Shown here in pieces: positions 43,744 through 52,072 of a stretch of 64,000 bases of DNA. The notes below the pieces were generated by a model, which made no database searches, was not told the DNA's origin, and worked only from the letters and a program-made list of their open reading frames with translations. Made by a program: the position numbers and the translations under genes. Origin of the DNA: Raoultibacter phocaeensis (GTDB lineage: Bacteria; Actinomycetota; Coriobacteriia; Coriobacteriales; Eggerthellaceae); the NCBI RefSeq assembly GCF_901411515.1, contig NZ_CABDUX010000001.1, positions 1,612,001-1,676,000 on the forward strand, in the 5' to 3' direction. Positions within the stretch are counted from its first letter, which is position 1, and each line of letters opens with the position of its first letter.

Positions 43744-45207
43744 CTATTTCTCCAGCGTTGCTGCCCGCTCATGCGTCATCACGATGAGCTCCTGTTTGGA
43801 ATGCACGAGGAACTTCTGGTAAATCCTCCCTGCGTGGGTTTTGATGGTTTCTTCGGCAAGGCAGAGCTCGCTTCCGATTGCCTTGCGCGTGTAGCCTTTC
43901 ACGATAAGCGCGTACACCTCGGTCTCGCGGGCCGAAAGACCGTGCTCGCTCGCGAGCACCTGAACGGCAAGCGCCTCGGCATCCGGCGAATCGCCTTTGT
44001 GATCGGAGCCGGGGCTTACAGCGCCCCAGCCGCGTCGTAGGTTCTGGCTGCTTGTCATGTAGAGCGCCGCAAGCACGAGCACGAATGCAACGGCGACGGC
44101 GAGCGCAGTCTGGTCGGGCGAGAAAGCTTCAAGCACGGTGCCCAAGAGCTGCCCTGCGAGCAAGCACGCGGTACTCGTGCCGACTATCCAGATGGGCGGC
44201 TGATCAAGCCCTTTGGCGAGGTACGCGCACAGCGAGCAGCTGACGAGGTATTGAAAGCAATAGCCCACATCAAGCACTGCCGCCCCCGCCTCCACCATAT
44301 TCGGAGCGATGCCAAGCAGAAAGAAGCCCGTTGCCATAAGCGGAAATCCGATGCGGTAGAACAAGAGGTCGAAATCGCTTTTCAGCATGATGGAGCAGAA
44401 GAACACGAGTCCGATGGCTGCGAGGAAGCCGAGCGATACCAGAAGCGCCGAATTCTCGAAGGAGTTCACGAGCAGGCTGTGCATGACGCCGAGTGCAAGT
44501 CCTTGAAACGCCGAGGTTACGAGGAACTTCGTCGGTGGTTTCACCTTGGTTTTGAGGCCGTGGCTGTACACGATCTTGCGCGGTACGGCATCGAAGCTCT
44601 TCATGAGACACGCCACCATGGGGATGGGCACGGCCACGATGGCGATTTTGCCTGCTGCCAACGGCAGAAGCGAGAAGAAATACGCACCAGCCGTACCGAT
44701 GAGTAGGGCGAATATCAAGTGAAACAACGCCTGCTTCGGTCCGATGTGTCCGAGGATGCGGCTTGCTTCGAGGTTGATGTTCGCCGTGCCGCACCCGATC
44801 AGGACCGAACCGATCAGATAGACAATGATCGCGACATCGCGATGGGTTTCAGAGATTGCGGGATAGCAGGTGAACAGCAACGCGCCGAGCGAAAGGACGA
44901 TGCAGAGCGCGTAAGGAAACCAACGTTTCATGCTTACGGAATTGATGCGACGATACAGCATGCTCCAGGTGAGGTAGGTGGCGACGCTCGCTACGAGCAG
45001 GACCGTGCCTTTCGGGAGGGGGAACCCTGCGAGCGGAGACGGCTCGAGAAACAAGTATGGGCTTTGGAACAGCAGCGTCGTTTGCATCCAGTACAGGCCG
45101 AACGCGATGCTCAGGTAAGGGTTTTTGGCAACGCTGCGTTTAACGCTCTCAAGCAAGCGCTGCCGTTCATCCGCCTGGTTGATCACCGCAGGCGTCCGTT
45201 TCCCCAT
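43744..45207 (-). CDS. Membrane-bound LuxR-type regulator
   Basis: 487 aa. About twelve membrane segments (residues ~30-400) are followed by the HTH (HGLSARETEVYALIVKGYTRKAIGSELCLAEETIKTHAGRIYQKF). The ATG at 45207 has GGAGGGA upstream. A short dyad CCTCG-TAC-CGAGG (45223-45235) lies just before it and may serve autoregulation. It is convergent with the flavoprotein at 41856. Confidence 0.86.
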   Translation of the reverse strand: MGKRTPAVINQADERQRLLESVKRSVAKNPYLSIAFGLYWMQTTLLFQSPYLFLEPSPLAGFPLPKGTVLLVASVATYLTWSMLYRRINSVSMKRWFPYALCIVLSLGALLFTCYPAISETHRDVAIIVYLIGSVLIGCGTANINLEASRILGHIGPKQALFHLIFALLIGTAGAYFFSLLPLAAGKIAIVAVPIPMVACLMKSFDAVPRKIVYSHGLKTKVKPPTKFLVTSAFQGLALGVMHSLLVNSFENSALLVSLGFLAAIGLVFFCSIMLKSDFDLLFYRIGFPLMATGFFLLGIAPNMVEAGAAVLDVGYCFQYLVSCSLCAYLAKGLDQPPIWIVGTSTACLLAGQLLGTVLEAFSPDQTALAVAVAFVLVLAALYMTSSQNLRRGWGAVSPGSDHKGDSPDAEALAVQVLASEHGLSARETEVYALIVKGYTRKAIGSELCLAEETIKTHAGRIYQKFLVHSKQELIVMTHERAATLEK

Positions 45208-45365
45208 GACTTCCCTCCGTACCCTCGTACCGAGGTGTAAGTATACCGCTTCGCGGATCGGAGCGGCGCGTGGGTGGATGCACTGGATTCGGTGCCGTGC
45301 AAGCGCGAGTGTGCGCGCTCAAGAGTGCCCTTAGCCTGTGCGCTTCTTTGCCGCGTGTGCCTGAG

Positions 45366-46241
45366 TCAGCCGACGTATTCGTAGCTCGCGTGGTCGCAGA
45401 CGGCGTCGAGCAGCACATCCTCGCCTTTGGTGAGCAAAAACCGCGCCGCGCTCGCAGGGCTTTCGTGGATCGTGCGGCGCATCTCTCCTGACGAAGGCGC
45501 GCGCAGGGCGTGCCCGCTCGGCCCTAGGTGCTCGATGCGCAGTCTGAGATCGCGCTGGGTGAGCTCGACCGTGCGCTCGTCTCGGTGCGAAACGCGAGCT
45601 CCGAGATACGTTGCAAGTCGGTGTTCGACGTTGTCAAGCGAGATAACGGCGAAGCATCCGGTAAACCTGATTCCGAGCGGTATTTCGGCGACGGCGAGAA
45701 CTACCGATGCATTGCTGTCGAAATCGACGCTTTGGGCCCACGTGTACGTACGGGGGAAGCTATGCCCGCGGTCGCCTTCCATGTATCCGGCTCCGCCGTC
45801 GAACACGAGCGGTCGCCCGTTGAGCAGCACCGTTCCCTCGACGCGATGGCGCATGCTGTGAACGACGTGCTTCGTTTCCATCGGCAGGATTGCGAACGGC
45901 CCCATGATGTCGGAGCGAAGGGGCGTGCGATCGCGGTAGAGAAGCGTACCCGAGACCTCGAGCTTCGGCGTGTCGATGGAAAGGGTCATGCCGTCGGGAG
46001 CGAAGGTGCTCGCGCCGACGCGCATTGACCCATTCGCGAAGTCTCCGCCCGGAATGCGGTCGGCGGCGCACGTGGTCGACGCTGTTTTGCTATACGATTC
46101 GAGGGGATACTCTACATAGTGCGCTTCGTCTTGGGTGACGATCTGCACGAAGGCACCGTCTTCGGCTCTGCCGGGAATGACGGCGAGAAACTCGTCTCCC
46201 TGCTGCTGTTTCAGGTACCAACCTTCGTAGTACGGGCGCAT
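45366..46241 (-). CDS. Tocopherol-cyclase-like lipocalin-type protein
   Basis: 291 aa. The N-terminal YYEGWYLKQQQGDEFLAVIPG and AFVQIVT, then GYMEGDRGHSFPRTYTWAQS, match bacterial members of the tocopherol cyclase family. In plants the enzyme closes the chromanol ring; in gut bacteria the role is unknown. The ATG at 46241 has AAAGGAG 5 nt upstream; the longer open frame beyond it is not supported. Confidence 0.72.
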   Translation of the reverse strand: MRPYYEGWYLKQQQGDEFLAVIPGRAEDGAFVQIVTQDEAHYVEYPLESYSKTASTTCAADRIPGGDFANGSMRVGASTFAPDGMTLSIDTPKLEVSGTLLYRDRTPLRSDIMGPFAILPMETKHVVHSMRHRVEGTVLLNGRPLVFDGGAGYMEGDRGHSFPRTYTWAQSVDFDSNASVVLAVAEIPLGIRFTGCFAVISLDNVEHRLATYLGARVSHRDERTVELTQRDLRLRIEHLGPSGHALRAPSSGEMRRTIHESPASAARFLLTKGEDVLLDAVCDHASYEYVG

Positions 46242-46562
46242 GGGCGCTCCTTTGCTGCCATGGTTATCGATTTCGCGATGGTACCAGCGGATCACGTGCG
46301 GTCGTAAAGCTGTTGAACTGGTGTTTTCAACTCGAAACGAACGGGTTGGTGCAGCCCGCATCTGCGGTCGTTCATTGCGGGGCGATCCCTTCGACACGTG
46401 CTTCGTGCACCGCGTTTCCCTTCCGTTTTCTTTGCCATGCAATCGTTTCGGCTCCGTTGCCCCCCGTACTCCTACAGCATAGCAGTGCGGCATACAATGG
46501 ATGAAACAAACGAAGCGTCGCGTGCGGCGCAAGTGATTTTGAATGATGAAAGGAGTCGGATC

Positions 46563-46811
46563 ATGGCTAACCAAGGAGCGGTCGAGGCCGTCAAAATGCT
46601 TTCGATGGACGACGACGTGGAGCGCCAGCGCGCTGCTGAAGAGCTTGAGCGCATGGCTGAGAACATAAAGTTCGAGGCCGAGGCGTCGGTCGAGGAGGCC
46701 GACGAGCAAGGCGATGAGGCTGCTTCTGTGGAGGCTGCCGAAACCGCGATGAAAGCTGAAGAGATTCGCGAAGCGAACGAGCAGGAATTCACCGAAGAAG
46801 ATGTTCTGTAA
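46563..46811 (+). CDS. Small acidic protein, unknown function
   Basis: 82 aa, very rich in Glu and Ala, probably helical throughout. The ATG has AAAGGAG upstream and a TACAAT -10-like box at 46492-46497. The segment EAEASVEEADEQGDE and the following VEAAETA match the acidic tail of L17 in this window (34718-35365). It is followed 30 nt later by the LEA-like gene, probably co-transcribed. Confidence 0.6.
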   Translation: MANQGAVEAVKMLSMDDDVERQRAAEELERMAENIKFEAEASVEEADEQGDEAASVEAAETAMKAEEIREANEQEFTEEDVL

Positions 46812-46841
46812 ACCGATATCTTGTTACGAGGAGCGATTACC

Positions 46842-47318
46842 ATGAATGATATGAATACGGTGACGAACGATGTCGAGGACAAGGCTCACGATATGAAAAA
46901 CGCGGCGAAAGATGCCGCTCATGACGCGAAGAACGCCATGAAAGACGCCGCTCACGATGCGCGCAACAAAGCACAAGATGCTGCTCACGATATGCGAAAC
47001 GGTGCCCAGGACGGCATGCACGATATGCGCAACGGAGCCGTCGACAAGGCTCACGATGTGCGCAACGACGCCCGGGATTTCGCAACCGACGTTCGCACCG
47101 ACGAACCGGTGAAAGCCGACCAGGCAGAGCCGGCACCCGTGACGGCTGCCAAGACAGAGGCACCCGCAACGTCCGCTCGGACCGAAGACGACAAGAACGA
47201 TGCGGTCGAAAACGTGAAGCATGCCGCCGAATCGGCAGCCGATACCGTCAAAGGCGCAGCGCACGATGCAGGCGAAGCAGTCCAGGACGCGTTCGAGAAG
47301 ATCAAGGCGAAGTTCTAG
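46842..47318 (+). CDS. LEA-like protein with 11-residue repeats
   Basis: 158 aa, no signal peptide or membrane segment. About seven consecutive 11-residue repeats of the type KDAAHDARNKA cover residues ~9-85, like group 3 LEA (LEA_4) proteins; an Ala/Glu-rich spacer and another amphipathic helix follow. Such proteins protect membranes or proteins under desiccation or osmotic stress. GAGGAG precedes the ATG at 46842. Confidence 0.65.
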   Translation: MNDMNTVTNDVEDKAHDMKNAAKDAAHDAKNAMKDAAHDARNKAQDAAHDMRNGAQDGMHDMRNGAVDKAHDVRNDARDFATDVRTDEPVKADQAEPAPVTAAKTEAPATSARTEDDKNDAVENVKHAAESAADTVKGAAHDAGEAVQDAFEKIKAKF

Positions 47319-47439
47319 CGGGAGTGCCGTTTGTTCGCAGTGCGGCGCGGACCGCTACGCACAAGGTGCGAGGGGTACGATATGCGCACGAGCGAGGTGC
47401 TTGCTTAGAAGATACGCTTGGTTTATGAAAGCAATGCAG

Positions 47440-47472
47440 AGCCGGAATCCATGGGGGTTTCGGCTTTGTTTA
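47440..47472 (+). terminator. Terminator after the LEA-like gene
   Basis: AGCCGGAATCC (47440-47450) pairs imperfectly with GGGGTTTCGGCT (47454-47465), followed by TTGTTT. Confidence 0.75.
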
Positions 47473-47554
47473 TGATGCCGCCTTTGGGTAAGTCGCGTCA
47501 CCCATCCCACTCGATTGGCGAGCGGACCGAACGCCCTTGTGTCATACTGCTTGC

Positions 47555-48400
47555 ATGCAACTCAGCGTGAGCATCTACTATCCCGGCACAACGCCCGTCC
47601 ATCGCCTCGATGCGCGGGTGAAGCTCGTGTTGCTGCTTGCGTATTCCATCACGTTGTTTTTCATCCGTACCTGGATAGGGCTTGGCGTTTGCATAGCCGT
47701 GTGCGGTGCGCTCATGCTGGTTTCGCGCATACCGTTGCGCCGTATAGCAACCTTGCTTATTCCCGTGTACGTGATCCTCGCGTTCACGCTTTTGTTCAAC
47801 AGTTTCGCGCTCGACGTACATCATGTTGCTGCAGGCTACGGGATGGGGGATGTTTCGGCCGGCGTCCTCGCAGGCGCCGCACCGGTTCCCCTGGCGGGGT
47901 CGTTTGGGTTCGTGCCCGAGGGTTTTGCGCGCGGCAGCTTTTATGCGCTGCGCATCGTGTTTCTCGTGCTTGCGAGCTTTATCGTGTGCTTCACCACTAC
48001 CTCGAACGATCTGACCGACGCGCTCAACGATTTTCTGAAACCGCTACGTGCATTCCGCGTCCCGACGCAGGATATCGCGATGATGGTTTCGATCGCGCTT
48101 CGGTTCATCCCCGTGACGGCTGAAGAATTCGCGCAGGTGCGCGCCGCCCAATGGGCTCGCGGTGCCGCGTTTTCGACGGGTCCGTTCATCGAGCGGCTTC
48201 GTGCGTGGCAGACGGTGCTCATCCCGTTGTTCGTGGGGCTGTTCCGTCGCGCCGACAACCTTGCTACCGCCATGGAAGCACGCTGCTACGGCATGGGAGA
48301 GGTACGCACCGAGCTGAACCCGCGAAGGCTTGCGGGCGCGTCTGTCGCTGCGCTCGCCGTCGGGCTAGCCGGGTGCGCGCTGCTTGCGTGGCTGTTCTGA
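47555..48400 (+). CDS. ecfT: Energy-coupling factor transporter membrane protein EcfT
   Basis: 281 aa with about six membrane helices. RLDARVKL near the N-terminus and the two coupling motifs AQWARGA and MEARCYG are typical of EcfT, which links ECF ATPases to vitamin-binding S components. No EcfA or S component lies nearby. A CATACT hexamer (47543-47548) lies 6 nt before the ATG with no ribosome site, so a leaderless start is possible. Its stop codon is the first three bases of the 51-bp repeat at 48398. Confidence 0.82.
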   Translation: MQLSVSIYYPGTTPVHRLDARVKLVLLLAYSITLFFIRTWIGLGVCIAVCGALMLVSRIPLRRIATLLIPVYVILAFTLLFNSFALDVHHVAAGYGMGDVSAGVLAGAAPVPLAGSFGFVPEGFARGSFYALRIVFLVLASFIVCFTTTSNDLTDALNDFLKPLRAFRVPTQDIAMMVSIALRFIPVTAEEFAQVRAAQWARGAAFSTGPFIERLRAWQTVLIPLFVGLFRRADNLATAMEARCYGMGEVRTELNPRRLAGASVAALAVGLAGCALLAWLF

Positions 48401-48448
48401 GACGTCGCCCACCTGCCGCTACCGTGGAACTTGTGAGCGAAATCGCCG
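48398..48448 (+). repeat. 51-bp exact dispersed repeat, copy 1
   Basis: Identical over 51 bp to 53597-53647, about 5.2 kb away in the same orientation. Copy 1 begins with the ecfT stop codon and ends just upstream of the Panacea toxin-antitoxin promoter. Confidence 0.9.
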
Positions 48449-48456
48449 AGAATTTG

Positions 48457-48468
48457 CATCAATTGATG
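48457..48468. promoter_or_regulatory. Operator box 1 (CATCAATTGATG)
   Basis: A perfect 12-bp palindrome directly upstream of the -35. It is repeated 52 bp downstream (48509-48520), about five helical turns, on the other side of the -10. Likely bound by the HTH of the downstream antitoxin. Confidence 0.65.
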
Positions 48469-48497
48469 TTCAATATGGAAAAAAATGCTAGTATATT
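48469..48497 (+). promoter_or_regulatory. Promoter of the Panacea toxin-antitoxin pair
   Basis: TTCAAT (48469-48474) and TATATT (48492-48497) with a 17-bp spacer, bracketed by two palindromic boxes. Confidence 0.6.
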
Positions 48498-48508
48498 TCA
48501 CTGCAACT

Positions 48509-48520
48509 TATCAATTGATG
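48509..48520. promoter_or_regulatory. Operator box 2 (TATCAATTGATG)
   Basis: Shares the ATCAATTGAT palindrome with box 1 and lies between the predicted transcription start and the toxin gene. Confidence 0.6.
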
Positions 48521-48539
48521 TACGGAAGCAGGGTTGAAC

Positions 48540-48917
48540 ATGGTGGCTGACCGTTGGAAGATTCAGGCGGTGCTTTCACTTTTGAGTGCTTTGCCTTTTG
48601 AGCGATTCGTTGTTGCTGGATTGAATAAACCGGAAGGCAAAACGTACCGTTTCATCGATAAACTGGGGTATCGCGTTTACGATGTGTATAGGGAGGTCGT
48701 GTCGCTTGGCATCGAAAACTACTCGATGGGACCTTTGCGTGACGAAAGGGGGCGCTCTCATGATCTATGGGTGTTCGGAAAATACATAGAACTTTATGAG
48801 GCTTACATCAAGTTCGCTGTGTTTATTTCTTTCGATACGATAGCTGCCGTATGTGTTTCGTTTCACGAAGCTGAGCACCCTCTGGCCTATCCTTACGGAA
48901 GAGGGGGAAAGTTATGA
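48540..48917 (+). CDS. Putative toxin of a Panacea-type toxin-antitoxin pair
   Basis: 125 aa, no signal peptide. I do not recognise the fold; conserved-looking features are GKTYRFIDKLGYRVYDVY and the C-terminal FHEAEHPLAYPYG. The toxin call rests on its size, operator arrangement and ATGA overlap with the antitoxin gene. The ATG at 48540 has AGCAGGG upstream. Codon use is more AT-rich than in the neighbours, fitting recent acquisition. Confidence 0.55.
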   Translation: MVADRWKIQAVLSLLSALPFERFVVAGLNKPEGKTYRFIDKLGYRVYDVYREVVSLGIENYSMGPLRDERGRSHDLWVFGKYIELYEAYIKFAVFISFDTIAAVCVSFHEAEHPLAYPYGRGGKL

Positions 48918-49927
48918 CGGAGATTGTCCATACGGTATGCGACGAATGCTTCTGCGAGGTCGATGCTTGTGTGGAAACGTTTCATGAAGAACTGCCTATA
49001 CGAGATGCTGCGATTATGGGCGATTACGAGTATCCCATTTGCCCGAGATGCGGCAACCGTATAGGTCATGCTGCAACGGTGGATCGCAACCTTGTGAAAG
49101 CGTATCGCTCGTATAGAGAGCTGAAGGATATACCCCAACCTGAAGAGCTTGTTGCACTACGAAAAGAGAAGGGACTTACCCAGAAAGTATTTGCGGCGGC
49201 GCTTGGAATAGGTGTTGCAAGCGTGCAGCGATACGAGCAGGGAGCTTTGCCGACATATGCCCATGCTCAGCTGCTGCGAAGCGCTCGCGATACAAGATTC
49301 CTTATCAATCGATTGAAACAGGTTCCTAAAGGGATAAACGAACGCGAGAGAGAAAAAGCCATCAGGTCGCTTGAGGCGAACAATCATGCATGCATCGACT
49401 ATGCTGTGGTTCGGCTGCGCGTGCTCGATACGGTTCCGAGTGCGGGCGGCCCAGAATCGGGATTTCGCATGTTCGATGCAAATCGCTTGCGCGAAATAGT
49501 CCTATACCTTGCAACCCATGTCCGAGACCTGTATAGGACGAAGCTGAACAAAGTCTTGTTTTACCTCGATTTTGCATCCTTTAGAGACGAGGGGAAAGGG
49601 TTTACGGGCTTGCAGTACGCAAAGGCTGATTTCGGGCCGGTTCCCCATCAATACGAGCTCATTCTCGGTGCTCTTACAGATGGCGAATCGATAGCTTTGC
49701 GCGAGCAGGGGGAAGGGCAGGTGCTTGTTGCTCTCAGAGGTGCTGATCTTTCTGGATTTTCTCCGAATGAGGTAATGCGCCTCGATGCGGTGAGCGATTT
49801 TGCAAATGGGTTTGCATCGTCACGAGAGTTGTCGGAGCTATCCCATGCTGAAAAGGGATGGCGTGAGACCGAATCAGGTCAATGTATCGATTATCGCTAT
49901 GCGGATACGCTGTGCTGGAAGAGATGA
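48914..49927 (+). CDS. Zinc-finger/XRE/Panacea (SocA-like) antitoxin
   Basis: 337 aa in three parts. Residues 1-50 hold a YgiT-type zinc finger with CDEC and CPRC pairs. Residues ~75-130 are an XRE helix-turn-helix (LRKEKGLTQKVFAAALGIGVASVQRYEQG). Residues ~195-300 are a Panacea/SocA domain (LNKVLFYLDFASFRDEGKGFTGLQYAKADFGPVPHQYELI), known to neutralise many unrelated toxins. It overlaps the preceding gene by 4 nt (ATGA) and should repress the promoter at 48469. Confidence 0.85.
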   Translation: MTEIVHTVCDECFCEVDACVETFHEELPIRDAAIMGDYEYPICPRCGNRIGHAATVDRNLVKAYRSYRELKDIPQPEELVALRKEKGLTQKVFAAALGIGVASVQRYEQGALPTYAHAQLLRSARDTRFLINRLKQVPKGINEREREKAIRSLEANNHACIDYAVVRLRVLDTVPSAGGPESGFRMFDANRLREIVLYLATHVRDLYRTKLNKVLFYLDFASFRDEGKGFTGLQYAKADFGPVPHQYELILGALTDGESIALREQGEGQVLVALRGADLSGFSPNEVMRLDAVSDFANGFASSRELSELSHAEKGWRETESGQCIDYRYADTLCWKR

Positions 49928-49984
49928 TGGGCTTTAGATCGGAAGACCATGTTCGCCGCGGTCGAGTGGACTGCAATGGTCGCT

Positions 49985-50021
49985 AGCTGAACCCGCATTT
50001 GATTGCGGGTTCAGCTTTTTT
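49985..50021 (+). terminator. Terminator after the antitoxin gene
   Basis: AGCTGAACCCGCA (49985-49997) pairs perfectly with 50004-50016, followed by T6. A 13-bp stem, one of the strongest in the window. Confidence 0.95.
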
Positions 50022-50081
50022 CGTATCATGAGCTTTTGCGTTGGCTTATGGCTTCGGTCGTCTAGCTGATGGACTGTGCAC

Positions 50082-51830
50082 TCATGCTGTTTCTTTTCCT
50101 GCCAAGTAACGACCCGTGAGGTATCCGAAGGTGAGGCACGTCGCACCGAGGTTATGGCCGGGGAAGTGGGTCGAATAGCAGTTGCAGTACATATCACCAA
50201 CCGTAGAGCCGAGGCAATAGAGTCCCTCGATCGCCTCGTTTTCTTCGTTTAAAACCTGCATTTGATCGTTGCAGCGGATTCCGCCGGTAGTGGTGAGGAA
50301 CCATGGTGTGCACTTGATTCCGTAGAAAGGTCCATTTTTGATGGGAAGCAGCAGCTCCGCCCTCTTTCCGAATTCTTCATCGACTCCTGTCTCGCAGTAG
50401 CCGTTGTATGATTCGATTGTTTTGAGCGTCTGCTCTTTTGGCAACTCGAGTTGATCGACGAGTTCTTCGATCGTATCGGCTTTGATCATTTTAACCTCGA
50501 TGTCGCCCGAGCCGTTCATGTTGATCGTTCCAGGACCGTTGATAACGGTTTCCCAGTAGGCGCGAACGTCGTCAGGCGTGTCGAATACTTTGGGTCCGTC
50601 GACGTAGCGGTGATTTTGCCACTGCGGCTCGTTGGCGTAGTCGTCATCCCATATGGCAAACGAATGATGGCCTTTCTCGTGCATGAGCGCGAGACCGCCG
50701 TGCGAAATAACATTGTCTTCATTATCGTAGCGTTTGCCTTCGGCGTTGACCATGAGTCCTTGGAACGCACGTACCTGACGGGTGATCGAGCGCCATTGGA
50801 AGCAGAAAATCATCGGAGTAGGGGTCTCGTTCTTGTCTATCGCAGCACCTGCCCAGTATGCCATCTTGTGACCGGTACCGTTCCAGATGCCGCCGAATTC
50901 CGTTTGATGGGCGGCCCAGGGAATGAACTTCTCAAGCATCTCCTTATCTTGGCCGAAATCGCCTGTTGCGATAACGACTCCTTTAGACCCGTTGAAGCGT
51001 ACGTATCCATTGCCTGTTTTTCCGACCACGGCGACTACGGCATCGCCTTCCTTGACGAGCTGCTGCGCATCGGTTTCGTAGCGAATGTCAACTCCTGCTT
51101 TCTCGCAGTACAACGCCATGTTGTCGCAGACATCTTGCTGGGGATTGTCGTCGGGTCCTTTACCGTTCGGTCCATCGAGGAACTCGTGAGTGCCCGAGAA
51201 TTCGCCGTTGATGTTTTCGGGATCTTCATACCAGTGTTCCATGACGGGGGTGAGGTCGCTCCCCCCGACTTCGCTTGCAGTTGTCATACGATCAATAAGC
51301 CAGTCCATGGCTTCTCCGGATCGTTTGTAGTGTAGCATCCACTTAGTCCCGTCGACGCGGTAGGAATGGTAGCCCATCATGCGTTTATATCGCTGTGCGA
51401 TCTCTTCGACCGAGCACTCGTATCCCTTTTCTTTTGTCAGCTTCGAGTTCATCGCGTAAATCGATCCGCCTCGGCCGATAACGCGCGATCCCCGTTCGAC
51501 TAAAACGACGTTCAGCCCGTTTTCTGCTGCCGACAGCGCGCAGCAGAGTCCGGAGAAGCCGGCACCGACTACGACGACGTCGGCATCGACGGTTTCATTA
51601 ATATCGGCTTCAGCGATGGGCTCGGGTGCTGTTTCGAAGCTGTATCTGCTGAAGGCTTTACCCGAATCTGCGGTGCGGGAATCTCCAGTAGTCTGGTTCG
51701 GCTCGGCGGCGCAGCCCGTGAGGACTCCTGCGCCGACGACGGCTGCGGAAGCCGCGGCACCTGTAGCGAGTGCTCCTTTTAAAAAGCTCCTGCGGTCCAT
51801 CGTTGTGTGATCGTTGATCGAATCGTTCAT
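50082..51830 (-). CDS. Tat-exported FAD-dependent reductase
   Basis: 582 aa. The signal has DRRSFLKGA and a lipobox LTGC. The FAD fold is at residues ~83-115 (ADVVVVGAGFSGLCCALSAAENG), with the GRGGSIYAMNSK loop after it. The C-terminus ends YCLGSTVGDMYCNCYSTHFPGHNLGATCLTFGYLTG, close to the flavoprotein at 41856. AGGAGG precedes the ATG at 51830; MDRRSF, ten codons in, is an alternative start. It is divergent from the LuxR regulator at 52073. Confidence 0.85.
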   Translation of the reverse strand: MNDSINDHTTMDRRSFLKGALATGAAASAAVVGAGVLTGCAAEPNQTTGDSRTADSGKAFSRYSFETAPEPIAEADINETVDADVVVVGAGFSGLCCALSAAENGLNVVLVERGSRVIGRGGSIYAMNSKLTKEKGYECSVEEIAQRYKRMMGYHSYRVDGTKWMLHYKRSGEAMDWLIDRMTTASEVGGSDLTPVMEHWYEDPENINGEFSGTHEFLDGPNGKGPDDNPQQDVCDNMALYCEKAGVDIRYETDAQQLVKEGDAVVAVVGKTGNGYVRFNGSKGVVIATGDFGQDKEMLEKFIPWAAHQTEFGGIWNGTGHKMAYWAGAAIDKNETPTPMIFCFQWRSITRQVRAFQGLMVNAEGKRYDNEDNVISHGGLALMHEKGHHSFAIWDDDYANEPQWQNHRYVDGPKVFDTPDDVRAYWETVINGPGTINMNGSGDIEVKMIKADTIEELVDQLELPKEQTLKTIESYNGYCETGVDEEFGKRAELLLPIKNGPFYGIKCTPWFLTTTGGIRCNDQMQVLNEENEAIEGLYCLGSTVGDMYCNCYSTHFPGHNLGATCLTFGYLTGRYLAGKETA

Positions 51831-51960
51831 GACCCCTCCTTGTGGCTTCTTTCTTTTGCGGTGGTTTCGGGTCGCCTTGAGGGCGGCTCTTGCCCGAGTC
51901 TAGGAGCTCGCTCATCCGCAGTCTTCGCCCATTGCAGCGAAATACCTCGTTTCGCTCTTT

Positions 51961-51976
51961 TCACCCCGTGGGGTGA
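51961..51976. promoter_or_regulatory. Palindrome TCACCCC-GT-GGGGTGA, candidate operator
   Basis: A perfect 16-bp dyad in the divergent spacer between the flavoprotein (51830) and the LuxR regulator (52073). Same C4/G4 character as the dyad at 1330-1347. Confidence 0.55.
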
Positions 51977-52072
51977 GGAAAACGGCGGGCAAGAATCTTG
52001 CGGCGGTACGGACGGCTTGCTATTGTAGCGGGACGGTCATGCCTGCGAAGGCACCCATAGGCGGGAGGGAAT

